Assembly (NCBI RefSeq): GCF_003073045.1
Contig: NC_037601.1
Span: 21,364,150-21,428,149 of the forward strand
Direction of reading: 5' to 3'
DNA from: Pomacea canaliculata
Taxonomy: Eukaryota > Mollusca > Gastropoda > Architaenioglossa > Ampullariidae
DNA: 64,000 nt
Within the stretch, counting starts at the first letter, position 1, and each line of letters opens with the position of its first letter. The notes below the pieces were generated by a model. The model did not search any database. It saw only the letters and a program-made list of their open reading frames with translations, and was not told the origin of the DNA. Shown here piece after piece: positions 23,501 to 33,090 of the stretch. The position numbers and the translations under genes are program-made.

Positions 23501-24655
23501 TAGTAATATGTCTCTAATCTTACAAATGCAATATAGTTACCAATATAAGGCATCAGGACTTTGCCATTTTGTTTATCAACAAAAAAACTGATGAACTGTG
23601 TCAGACCAACAACCACAACTAGCAGTGTTCCACATGTACCCATCACCAAAGAGGCCAGAAACCACCTGTCAAAAATGATATTTTAAAAATACAATCACAG
23701 ACATTGAGGAATGCGTCGTGATACTCAGCACAAATGCCCTTTTAAAACAATCTGTCCCTGCAGCTTATACCAACACTAGAAGGTACCTGGGTACACATTT
23801 AGACATATTAAACCACATTATTTACCAGAATTTTCACAGTTTTTTTAAAAAAAGGACAGTAGTGATATGACAATTTAATATCTGCCAGTCTTGTTCCCTC
23901 TCTATCACTTGCACAAACATGCACACTTGCATGCGCATGTGCACCCACAAACACACATGGAGTGAAATGCACAAATGAAACAGATTCTGATACATCACTT
24001 GCCTGTAGTTGCGTCCACCAACACAATTGTTCAGCCACTTGCAATGGTGATCAAAATCAGAAACACATTTGTTGCATGCTCGGCAATGCTTGGATTTGGG
24101 GCCTCTGCAAGATAAGAAAATAGCTGCTAAACATCCACAATTTCCAATTACATTTTTTCATAAAATAACATGTTATCTTTACAGTTTTTTTTTCAAGATC
24201 TAAAAAGAATCCTGCTGTGACATTCACCATAATCATAAAAGTACATAAGCACAAGAAAGGAGTAAATGGAGTGTAAAACATCAGTTGGGAATGATTAGCT
24301 AGTGTTTAATGATTATGGTTTTAAGATTAATTATATTCTTGTATACAAATTCTAATATCACATGTTAAATTAGTATATGAGTGCCTACCCACATGTGCAT
24401 GCATGTACACACTCACAAAGTCATTGTTCACTCATTTTCATGTGTATATCAAAAATTCATATAAGAAGCAATCACTAACACATCAACTTCACATAAATAA
24501 CAGTGTTGGTTCTGGATGGCATGGGCATGCTTAGAACGACTCAGTCGACTAGCAGTCTTTGTTGATCTCTTGGACACGATGGCCGGATCTGCAGGATTGA
24601 TTGTAGTGGCCATGAATAAAGTAACGCCTACAGCAACACTTGCTAGTCCATTTAT
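8562..24655 (-). CDS. ZDHHC1: DHHC palmitoyltransferase, ZDHHC1-like (N-terminal exon missing)
   Basis: Transfers palmitate from acyl-CoA to cysteines of target proteins at ER/Golgi membranes. Nine exons on the minus strand join in phase: 24480-24655, 24003-24104, 23541-23665, 22651-22671, 22451-22465, 21311-21436, 19838-19959, 9431-9518 and 8562-9109. They give about 440 residues ending at the stop at 8562. In order: a transmembrane segment and TINPADPA; the Cys-rich domain CYLCEVDV ... [11 protein letters not shown]; the catalytic DHHC in [19 protein letters not shown] (residues 77-80 of the visible part); two further membrane segments; and the LTTYEYIV motif after the last one. These are typical of ZDHHC1/ZDHHC11. 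A lysine-rich patch and a long polar tail follow. Two microexons encode part of the loop between TM3 and TM4. The exon for TM1 and the start codon was not found; the frame upstream of 24655 hits a stop, so 24655 is a splice acceptor (CTAG). Confidence 0.88.
9719..9771. repeat. Left subterminal repeats of the hAT-like element
   Basis: Three AAAAGGACCTT-type units in a row, followed by a fourth (GAAAGGACCT), lie about 30 bp inside the left TIR. These are candidate transposase-binding sites. Confidence 0.7.
10689..13618 (-). pseudogene. hAT-like transposase, broken
   Basis: Minus-strand pieces follow the order of a transposase. A BED-like zinc finger (13430-13618) has [12 protein letters not shown] and H-x-x-x-x-x-H. 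It is continued after a frame change to a possible donor near 13321. A segment with [20 protein letters not shown] and VLLFDESSN (12381-12722) follows, then a segment with [18 protein letters not shown] and [10 protein letters not shown] (11916-12146). The C-terminal [16 protein letters not shown] block (10984-11244) corresponds to the hAT dimerisation region, and a Lys/Glu-rich coiled-coil tail stops at 10689. Several frameshifts separate the blocks, so no active enzyme is encoded. The family match is from motif memory; related copies occur widely in fish, coral and mollusc genomes. Confidence 0.75.
13718..16940 (-). mobile_element. Non-LTR retrotransposon (LINE), near full length
   Basis: A 3.2-kb minus-strand insertion is bounded by perfect 14-bp direct repeats GAGCGAGACTGGGT at 13704-13717 and 16941-16954. 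The 5' end (near 16940) begins with a GC-rich leader; the 3' end (13718) finishes in a short (GATA)n tail rather than poly(A). A tandem-repeat tail and a single endonuclease-RT reading frame suggest an RTE/CR1-like group. I cannot place the clade. It sits inside the 5' part of the hAT-like element and is therefore younger than it. Confidence 0.88.
13743..16816 (-). pseudogene. LINE polyprotein: APE endonuclease and reverse transcriptase, frameshifted
   Basis: The N-terminal endonuclease starts near 16640 with [12 protein letters not shown] and contains [10 protein letters not shown]. After a frame change near 16400 it continues with [20 protein letters not shown] and ASDHTLVIA, the catalytic blocks of APE-type nucleases. 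A charged linker leads to the [12 protein letters not shown] near 15200, [15 protein letters not shown] and [17 protein letters not shown] near 14800-14930, and the catalytic FADD in [12 protein letters not shown] near 14500. The C-terminal block [14 protein letters not shown] (about 13930) precedes a stop at 13743. At least four frameshifts, including ones near 16400, 15190, 15030 and 14290, show it is dead. Confidence 0.85.
17049..17190. repeat. Right subterminal repeats of the hAT-like element
   Basis: At least seven units of AAAAGGACTT, AAAAGGCCTT or AAGGACCT are dispersed over 140 bp just inside the right TIR. They are in the same plus-strand orientation as the left array. Confidence 0.7.
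17963..18105. repeat. 70-bp tandem duplication
   Basis: A 70-bp unit starting CACTTTATAATTTC at 17963 repeats exactly at 18033, with the first bases of a third copy at 18103. It contains CTACAGTGTGAAAT, which also occurs in the SINE near 36.7 kb, so a SINE 3' segment seems to have been duplicated in tandem. Confidence 0.85.
18077..18170 (+). repeat. SINE 3' fragment
   Basis: CTACAGTGTGAAAT followed by AAGGTGGAA, TTTCCTACTAA and AATCAACCAGG parallels the 3' part of the SINE at 36.7 kb in the same order and orientation. The tRNA-like head is not recognisable here. Confidence 0.55.
20250..21060 (+). mobile_element. Decayed LINE reverse transcriptase fragment
   Basis: Broken plus-strand frames recall the C-terminal half of a [24 protein letters not shown] block (near 20375) corresponds to the conserved G-x-x-Q-G-C-x-x-S-P region with substitutions. 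[17 protein letters not shown] block follows near 20590, and near 20880 a [17 protein letters not shown] block matches the W-F-G-H-V motif seen at the C-terminus of such elements. Many stops are present. It lies in an intron of the palmitoyltransferase gene. Confidence 0.55.
22004..22047. repeat. 22-bp direct repeat, two copies
   Basis: The 22-bp unit beginning TGTGCTGAGCTAGCACC and ending TAGGG is present twice head to tail, with exact identity. Each copy contains a GTGCTNAGCTAGCAC-like palindrome. Confidence 0.85.
22451..22465 (-). other. 15-nt microexon of the palmitoyltransferase
   Basis: Bounded by GATTTTCAG and GTAAGCACAT on the minus strand. With borrowed bases it encodes SNDTA plus the first base of an Asp codon, again phase 1 to phase 1. 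Skipping it would leave the frame intact, so it could be alternatively spliced. Confidence 0.65.
22651..22671 (-). other. 21-nt microexon of the palmitoyltransferase
   Basis: Bounded by TTGTTGCAG upstream and GTAAGTGTGG downstream on the minus strand. It encodes VLRKEGR with the borrowed flanking bases and keeps phase 1 on both sides. It sits in the loop between the third and fourth membrane segments. Confidence 0.75.
22956..23363. mobile_element. Foldback/MITE with long inverted arms
   Basis: The left arm starts ACCTGTAAATTTCAGC at 22956; the right end at 23363 reads back as ACCTGTAAAATTCAGC. Both arms share TTTGTACCTGTGAT, GTGTACTA-GTCAC-CTAGTGCAC and CACCAATCAGA in inverted order over about 150 bp, with indels. 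No coding capacity. The two halves have diverged, so it is an old non-autonomous element. A clean target duplication was not found. It is in a palmitoyltransferase intron. Confidence 0.8.
24002..24003 (-). other. GC-AG splice donor
   Basis: The conserved RNYR/WF junction of the palmitoyltransferase is only in frame if the exon ends ...CTACAG and the intron starts GCAAGTGATG. AG|GCAAGT is the strong consensus of the minor GC-AG intron class. The acceptor is TTTTTGACAG before 23665. Confidence 0.8.
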
Positions 24656-25145
24656 CTAGCTCAAGGTTAGGGACAACTTGTAGTCACTGATGTAACACGC
24701 TGTAAAATCTAAAAGGAGCAACAATGGTGTCTAACAGAATAAGATAGTAAAGACAGTAATAATCTGATGATCTGATTTTCTTAAAAAATTTGACCTTTCA
24801 AACTATATTGTGCGCTTAAGTATAATACAATTAGCACAACTGTGCTCAATAAAAAATCTCACTCATTAGATTTTTTGCAATACCAGTGATCCTATTCGTA
24901 ACCCCTACTGTTCTATCTTTATAATCTTTCTCTTCTCTCTATCACAAGCAGGCATACAAATTTATTTCAAAATGCATACACATATGGATGTATCCCAATC
25001 ATCAATGATTTTCTAAATACTTTGAATAATAAAATGAAAGTTCATGTTATAAATGCACTTGAAAATTAATTACAATAATACATTTCTAGTAGTAGTGAAA
25101 CCCAAAGAAATAAACAAATTACAAAAATACTCTTTACTGTACTGT

Positions 25146-25400
25146 ACAATTGGCAGGAGGGAATATTAAACTGTTTGCCAGTTTTGGACTCTGCAAAGTT
25201 GGCAAAATGAGTGGCCAACAAGTAGTTCATCACCAGACATTTTCTCGAAAAATCACAGCAACCATCCTCCTCAAAAAATACCTGAAGAAGCTGAGTGTTG
25301 GCAAAGTTGGCGGTGCCAGTAAAAAAACAACACAGAACCACCATTCCTGCGACTGCCTTCTGTTTTGAGATCTTCTTCCACACCTCTCATCTGAGACAGA
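25146..25400 (-). other. Possible upstream exon of the palmitoyltransferase
   Basis: A minus-strand frame from about 25379 encodes KISKQKAVAGMVVLCCFF, a hydrophobic run, and ends LLQ before a GTATTT donor-like site in phase 0, the phase required by the exon at 24655. It does not resemble the usual first membrane segment of ZDHHC1 (no HPLQ motif), so I treat it as unproven. Confidence 0.2.
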
Positions 25401-25714
25401 GTTGCATTACAATATCACACACATATCAGTAGTGATCTTTCTGTTTCCTAAATGCAATATGATGGATTAGATGACCAAAACTAAATAAAAGGTAAAAGGC
25501 AAAGATGAGTGGAACAATAAATGCTGGGTGGGTGGGTCCATGTGTGTTTGTGTGTGAGAGAGATAGAGGGGCGGGGCAATTTCACAAGGTAGCCGAATAA
25601 GACGCTGTAAATGATAAAACAGACAATAATTAAAATTCCATGTTGACAACTTACTGCGTTTGTTTGAGGTTGGGACCAAGTCCTTCTTGGCTACACTACA
25701 GAAATCCCTTAAAT

Positions 25715-25828
25715 TTACTTAGTAACATTTTTCATGGCAGCTAGACACTGTAGCTGTTGTGTTCGTGCTCCTAAAAGCAAAGAGAATAGAGAAAGATATT
25801 TTCCTCCGATAGAAACCTTCGCCACCAT
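25715..25828 (-). other. Short 37-codon ORF in a probable 5' leader
   Basis: CAAGATGGTGGC at about 25820-25832 (minus strand) resembles the YY1-type AAGATGGCGGC initiator/start context. It opens a 37-codon frame with a hydrophobic KYLSLFSLLLG stretch, ending in TAA at 25715. A strong donor (CA|GTAAGTTG) lies near 25651. This could be the first, mostly untranslated exon of the palmitoyltransferase gene with an upstream ORF. There is no homology support. Confidence 0.25.
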
Positions 25829-25832
25829 CTTG

Positions 25833-27864
25833 AATCCAAGGAAACTTCACATGGAATATGTAGGTCACTACAACCGAGTTGTAGCCGTCACAGGTCCGTG
25901 CCGGCCTTGCACACGGAAGTCAGCACAACGATCTCTTACAGTGGATATATTTCTACAGACTCGCTGCCGTTGTTCCCCAAAAAATATTGATATATTACAC
26001 GTTATGTACCAATTTTCTTCTCCTCGTTCGGTGTCTTTTTAGCTTTCTATTTTTTTAATAATTATTATTTTACGAGAAACAGGACAGGTCTCCAAGGAGT
26101 ACTTCGCTGTTTGGCGACACAAGGGTCGGTTGTCGAAGCTGTAAGCACCCAATTTGAAATCGTAATCGGGTACTGGGTGTGATCGAAGCGTAACACGGGA
26201 TTAGCTGGAAGGGTAAAAAAACATGCAGAGAAGAAAAGGGTGGCTGTTGTTGTTGTTGGCGTCGGGGGTGGGAAGGGGGAAGAGTGCTTCACCGCAAGGC
26301 GACTTCTCGCTAAATTAGGCGGTTCGTTTTATCAATGATTGTGGGAGGGCGAAGGCGATCCTCTTCTTCCGAATAATAATGCATAATTTTTATTTTAAAA
26401 AATTTTGTAGTTTCACATATAAGCTGAGACACTTTCATCAGGTTTCTCAGCTGCATTCACAGTAAACGAGACTATGTAAGATTCGAAATGTTCCATCGGA
26501 TTTATTTTCGGTAGATAAAGTCTCACATCTTCCAAAATATTTGTAAAATCAAGATATATTTTGTAATTTTATTTCTTAACAAGCAAATAAATTGTATGGT
26601 TATTTGAGTTAAAATGATATATTTTTTAAGACTTTTTTCCTTTCCATTAGCTTGCTAATTGAGTTGTCTTTCCCTCGTAGCTCTTTTGTCTTGAAATGTC
26701 TTTCTCGTGCAGCCCCGCGTGTTTAAAATTTGGATTGCTGTAAATCAAAGTATCATTTGAAGTGTCATATCCTGTCATTGGAACGATATTTTTTTGGGAA
26801 AAAAGGTGGTTTGTCGCAGTGATAATCGTGTGCTAGGATGAAACTGCATAAAAAGAGCCCTAGACTTCTAGAAAAGTTCGTAAAATAGTTTCAAGTCTAC
26901 AATAAATAATAAGTACAATAAAATAGAACAGTTCAGCTACCGATCACGCACAGATTGAGAAAACCATAGACTTGTTCTGAGATCTTTAAAAACTGTTGAG
27001 AATTAAATATTCTTACCTGAGGTAAGTGATGTCACATCCATGATTTTCCTTCGATAAAGATTGTGATTTTAAGTTGTTTGTCACTTTTGCAACATTTGTG
27101 ATTTGGTAGATTTTCACATTAATATAATCCGTATGTACGATCTTCGATAATCAGTTTGAATGCAACATGAGCACTGAATGTGATCATCCGTAAGAGCCAG
27201 AAACGCCTGAGCCTCTTACTACAGAAACTCAGGTCTTTCTCTGTCAGCTCTGTCATTCTCACTCGGTTCTATTATTTAAAGTCTCATCACTTTTTCTTTT
27301 ATCTCTTGGTTTCACAACCGCTCCCTGTGGAACAAGAGCAGTCTTGTCTCCCTTGTCATACGATCACTGGAACCAGGCAGAGGGACTTTGCTGTCTTTAG
27401 TACTCAGAAAATCCTGTATCATCCACTATTTCGTATCGTGTATTGGTACGCAAGTTTCCTCTCTTGTTGTCTGGCCACAGATATCAAATGCCTGTATACA
27501 GAACCAATCATCATTGCAACTCATTCATTCCACGTGCCATTCACTTAATAATACTGGCCGTGATCTTGTGCTAGCCTGAGGTAACAAACTGCATCTTACT
27601 GTTGTTGAGAATATGTGTGTGTATACATACAGTGTGTGAGAGAGCAATTATTTCAACATATATATATATATGCTTTATATATGCTATCATATGAGCATTA
27701 CATGTAATTGGATTAATAAATCTCACTCATCTGCCAAGTAAATGTTTTTTAGACTATCTTCGTTCAGCTAGTAAGAAGTCAAAGCACACGTTATTTGTGT
27801 CTTGTGTACCAAGCTACATTTTATATCTTTCTCAACCTGCTGTCATTACTTTATGTGTATACAG
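25833..27864. promoter_or_regulatory. Intergenic region between divergent genes
   Basis: Two kilobases lie between the 5' side of the minus-strand palmitoyltransferase gene and the plus-strand orphan gene. A strong plus-strand donor (CTGAG|GTAAGTGATG) at 27021/27022 may end a 5' untranslated exon that splices to the acceptor at 27864. A (TA)n stretch is at about 27658-27670. No TATA box or CpG island could be assigned with confidence. Confidence 0.3.
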
Positions 27865-27880
27865 AACTGAATTGAGCGTG

Positions 27881-30800
27881 ATGGAGGAATTTAGCAAAAA
27901 TGTCTTGGAACCTCTTCGACGACCTGTGCCTGTGGGAACCCTTAAAAAACCTCGAAAATTGCATCGTCTGAAGGATGGGATTAAATCTGAAGATGGTATG
28001 AAAGATGCATAGACTATATAGTAGTATAAAAGATGGCAGTGAAGTTCTTGTTATAGTTGATTAGCTGGTACAAAAACAATTTTAGCGAAAGAAAAAGCAT
28101 ACTTCAATTGCTTATGTTTAGTAATATATTGAACATATACTGTTCTAAGGATGCGAATTTTTGAGCTTGTGTTTAGTTTCTTAATAGTCTGCCTAAACAT
28201 AGAGTGTGATGTGGTTTGAGATATTTTATGATTGGCTGCGACTAGTAGAAAAACATTAATTTCTTGAACTGCAGATATATTCTTCTAGCTGCCATAAGAG
28301 CTGTTAAAATTCTGTGTAGACTATTTTGAGGGGTAGTAGGATGATCAAAGTTGTGAAGTACTTTCAAATAATTACTGTTTTTCAAGGGTTAGTTTGAATA
28401 TGCAATTATTTTTCCAGATTTGAGATCACAAGGAAATTATGCCAATGAAAATAATTTCAGAATAAACACTGAGGTAAGTTTTTCTGTGTGTGTGTGTGTG
28501 TGAACATTTACACACCTGCATGAAGTCTAGTATACATGAATGACATTCAGAGTTGTCCACTTTCAAGTTTAGAATTATAGGAGTATTTCTTAAGATGTCA
28601 GTCTGTTTAAAATAATGCTTCTTTAACTTTTTTTTTTTTTTTCAGAACAATTTTTGTTCTGGAGAGGCAGAGAAACAGCTTGATATAAACAAAAATGATG
28701 TGAGAGGAATTGTATTTAATTCCTTACCTAGAATTTGTCAGGATAATTTAAATGAAAAAGTTGGTGAAAGTGAAGACAGCAACCTTGAAAATTCATATTT
28801 TGTTGATGAGTGGGCAGCAGTGGTGAAACATACTGCAGGTAATTCCTTTTCAGATTTAGCAAGAACAATCCTTCATGTGGATAATCGTATACCATGTATG
28901 CATATTCATATTGTGTGCGAGTCTCATGCAAGACAATCATTTTGTTTTGCAAAAGGGCAATATAGTGCAATTGTTCTGGCCCTTTGTTGCTGTTGTGTGG
29001 TTTCTTAACTAAATAACCTCATCTTTCAACATTTACTTATTCCATTAACAGAATGCATTTTGATATAACTCACTTTAACTGTAACTGATTTCTAAATCAG
29101 TTTTTAAATATCCTACTAGCATAAAAGAATAGAGGTAATCTTTATCATCATAATAATAATACAAAGCATGTTGTTCTTGGCAGAAAACACTAGAGGATAC
29201 TACATATCACCTACATGTGGCACTAGGGCACAGTTAAGTAATATCAACAGAGGTGGAAAAGATGCTTCATATTTTCAAAATGTTAATGCAGAAACTAAAT
29301 CATTAAGTCCCAGAAATCCAGATAGTAAATGGTAAGTCCAACTTCTGATGTCTCAGACTTTAAATCTTTTTTAGCTAAATCAGTTCCATAAATCATGTTC
29401 CAGCCAAGAAAGTAAGCACCATTAGTCATGCTTGTAAACATTGTGAAGCAGTAACACTGAATTGTTTTCTCACTTGTGTTTAGATTTGCATTCTCCCTTG
29501 TGTCAGCTGTGCTTGCAAAGCCTTTACAGTCTGCTTTACAGTTATAGCATTCAATAAGCTGGTTTCATATCTTTTCATGTGTAATGGTTTATTGCTATGA
29601 TATGTGTTAGACAAATTGTCAAAGTATATATAGAAACTATTCAATGGTGATGATAAAATGAACATTTGTATAGCATGAACATGAATACATTTACAATGTA
29701 CATTAAAAAACAGCTAATCTGTAAAAATATTAAAATAAAAATCAAATTAGTGAGAATAAAAACCAGGCTAGACAGCAGATGACTGTACATTATGCAAATA
29801 ATATTCAGGTATGTTAGAAATTTGTGCATATTAAAGTCGTTGAAATGGGCTCAGGCTGGTAGACAGAAATAGAACGAAGTATTTACCAATGTAAATTAGC
29901 ATTTATTGCATCTTATACTGTGATTGTCTCCAGCAGCAACAGTTTGAACCAGAAGCCAGAAATAAAATTCTTAAAGTGTGAGTTGCCCATGGATGATGGT
30001 CAACCTGAGAGCATCACTATTATTGGCACAAATGTTCAGAAACTGACAGTAAGACATTTTATATTAAAATAAAAAATTACACTAGAAACCTCAGGCACAG
30101 GCACACTATTTTAACTGTTATTATAGGTCAGTGGAAAATAGTGAATGAACATGAGTCATCAAAGCCCAGAGTTGCTTATGTTTGCTTACAATCTCAACTT
30201 CTATCACATCTAAATATTTTAAACTACAGAAACATGCTTTTTAAAAATCTTCCCAGTATTTATGTGTGCATGCAGGCTTCTTGGTGCTTTATGGGTGTAG
30301 TGCTTGTGCTTGTAACATTTGTGCATGATAAATTTTCTGTTTAAACTGAACGGATAACTTGCCTTTTTCCACCTATACAGACTAGTAATGCAGATGTTTG
30401 TATGTGTAGGAAACATTGTCTGCACTTCAGAGAAATCTATGTGCCAGTCTTATTCGATGTGACTTTGGTAAAGATCAGTTGGTAAGGTTTTAAAGAAATG
30501 GTGAAAACTTTGCAGTAACTTCTACAAAATGGAAAATACTTTTTTGTAAAATAAAAAGGAAAGGAGTTTCATAATAAATGTATTTTCTAAAAAAAAAATT
30601 ATGTAGTTTTTTAAATTGATTCTTATTTTGTAGTGGATTCGGGCTCAGAGTGTTAATACTGTACACATAGTAATGGTAAAAAAAAAGTTTTAAACAAGAA
30701 CTTAATTTGTGTAATGATTTATTTACAGATAATAGAAGTTGAAGAATTGGTCGGAGAATCTCTTGTTTGTGTAAGGTTGGCAGGTAATTAAATAGTTGCT

Positions 30801-31884
30801 AGTTAACATAGTCTAGTGCTGTTGGGTCTTAAGAACATTAAAATAAGCCAAGTAAAACTTCACTCCCATAAATAGCATGTAACCATATTTGATATGTTTA
30901 CTGTTGGCATGTTAACACTAACAATTGGATATTTTCTTAAAGTAGATGTGATAGAAATTGACTTGTGGCTATAGCAAGCTTTTATTACAGCTGAGCCTGG
31001 TGTTAACTATAAACAACTGAGAGCAACAGCTCGTATTATGTTGCATATTTTTAACGTGAGTGATTAAAATGCAGATTATACATTTTTTTTTAAACATCTG
31101 TTTTAAGCTTTGCCACCAAAGGGACAGTATTCAGTGGAGACACTCCTTGCCCTTTCAAGCTGTCAACTGTCAAAGGAGAAGCCTCGCAGATGGAGTACAA
31201 TAGCCAAAAAACATCCATCATGCTGCTTGCCCGAGGTAAATTTTTTATAACTTTTCTCTCAGTTGTACAGAAACTTAGATTGACTCGTTAGAGACTGCTG
31301 TTTATCCTAGTTTTTATATATGTAGGCTTAGACTAGGCAAATTATATTAGGAAACATAAAGCTTTAAACAGTGCCATAATTATGACAAAGAGCAATTTCC
31401 CCACATAAAGAATATAATTAAATTAAGGCATAATAAACATTATCCAAAAGACACAGTTGCCCTGTCTTGCATACTCTCTCCTAAATGGCCATTCAGAAAA
31501 AAAGGGAAATGTCCCTTTAATATTTACAGTATTTATAAAGAAAGGAATTAAAAGTTAGAATTCTGGAGAAGTGTTTAAGCTTCGGGATATGAATCATGAA
31601 ATAGTAGGTGTGTTTTTTATCAGAACCATATTAGGCAAAGTAAACTTTCTTTCTAGATTCAAAAACCATTTCTTTTGCCTTTTGTTCTTTGATATTTGAT
31701 ATAAACACTGCATAAGCTGTCTGAAAGCATGTTTATAAAAATACACTGATCTATCTACAATTAAACATTTTTGGTAGTTATAAATAGCCCAAGGATACCT
31801 TTGGATGATTTTTGTTCACAGGCTGAGAACTTCTTTACAGCATCGGATATACCAAGATTTCTAGCATGGAGAACAGGACACTAG
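27881..31884 (+). CDS. Orphan nine-exon gene, 314-residue protein
   Basis: I do not recognise this protein. Exons 27881-27995, 28418-28473, 28646-28838, 29184-29331, 29934-30048, 30410-30481, 30729-30783, 31108-31235 and 31822-31884 have canonical AG/GT borders. All phases match (1,0,1,2,0,0,1,0), giving 945 nt with a TAG stop. The ATG at 27881 (GCGTGATGG) is the first in its exon, which begins after TATACAG at 27865. The N-terminus is basic (LKKPRKLHRLKDG), the middle Asn/Ser-rich and probably disordered. The C-terminal 110 residues look folded: ITIIGTNVQKLTETLSALQRN, then CDFGKDQLIIEVEELVGESL, KPRRWSTIAKKHPSCC and a short FFTASDIPRFLAW end. No signal peptide or membrane segment. Intactness of nine exons argues for a real, conserved gene; a small nuclear adaptor is one guess. 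Confidence 0.8.
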
Positions 31885-33090
31885 CATGGTGGTTGTGAAA
31901 TTAAGGTCAAAGAAAAGATTCCTGGTGATGTCTGTGAGGTCAGTGTCTCCTTGTTTTGTTTGAAAGAAACAGTATGTAATAGGCAAAACAATTTGTTTTC
32001 TGTCTTGCCTTTATTGGGCAGTGTCCAGTCTCAGGAATTTTTCATGCCTGCAGTATTATTTTTTTCCATGGACAAAATTGTTGCCTTCGTGTCATACCTT
32101 CTTTGGACATCTTCCAATTTCAGGAATTTCTCATGCCAGCAGTATTATCTTTTTTTAAATGAACAAAATCATTGATACCTGCATTCCACCATTTATGATC
32201 TTTGGTAAAGTTTTCATTTAAACAAAATATTTGCTCTCTTAGACTGTCAAATGAAGCAGGAATTTTTTGTGTGTTATGTTTTATTAACTCAGATCCAGTT
32301 TGTTCAACACAATTTTTTTTTTTTTTTGTACCACTGGTCATCATTCTTTATCCAAACTTTTAAAATATTTTGCTTTTTTTGCAAATAATTTCATGTTCCT
32401 AAATTTAATATTTTGTATTCAATGTTCATATTATTTTTGTATAACAATATATTTACTTTCATTGAGATGTAGGGGCTGCAAGGCAGAATGGGTTATGAAC
32501 AAAGCTTTCAGTGTGCTGGAATGCAGTCTGTTTAGGTGAAAGTAACCTGTTATTGTTATAACAGAATCTTAATTTCTCTGTGGATTTGAAGTATGACTAA
32601 ATCTAATGTTAGAAATTTGTCACTTTTTAGGGATGAAAGAAGAGAGTATGGAGAAAGAGATGCAGAAGCGAGGGGAGTGTGTGTGTGGATGAAATGTTTC
32701 AAATAACTTTGTGATCAGGACAGTAAACTTACGTGTATAAAGTGAAAACAAGAGGGAAGTGGATTTTTAAAACAGTTGAGAGCATCATAGGAAGAATAGC
32801 CTTATGTTAAAACAATTTCTTTTGTGTACAAGGGTAGGTGGGGAATATCTTGGTGTCTGTGGGCAGCAGCTGCTTTGCTGTGCAGTTAGGTGATGCTTAG
32901 AGGTTGACAACAGATTTTTGCATACATTGTCATACAATCTTTGTTGATGGATGTGCTTTTCAATGACTATCACCTATGCGTATATGTTGTTTTTTGCATA
33001 ACCATTTTGTTAAAATTGTATTATTTTATGTGTATTTAATGTTTTGAGTCTTTGTGCATCACAGAAGAAATAAAATCTCAATATCTGTTC
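31885..33090 (+). other. Probable 3' UTR of the orphan gene
   Basis: No further coding exon is apparent after the stop at 31884. A plus-strand AATAAA at 33069-33074 followed by a T/GT-rich stretch makes a plausible polyadenylation site, giving a 3' UTR of about 1.2 kb if the last exon is unspliced. Confidence 0.45.

Noticed and set aside
25734..26042. 102-residue plus-strand frame starting MAARHCSCC
   Set aside because: No conserved motif, no supporting splice chain, and it overlaps the likely leader of the minus-strand palmitoyltransferase gene.
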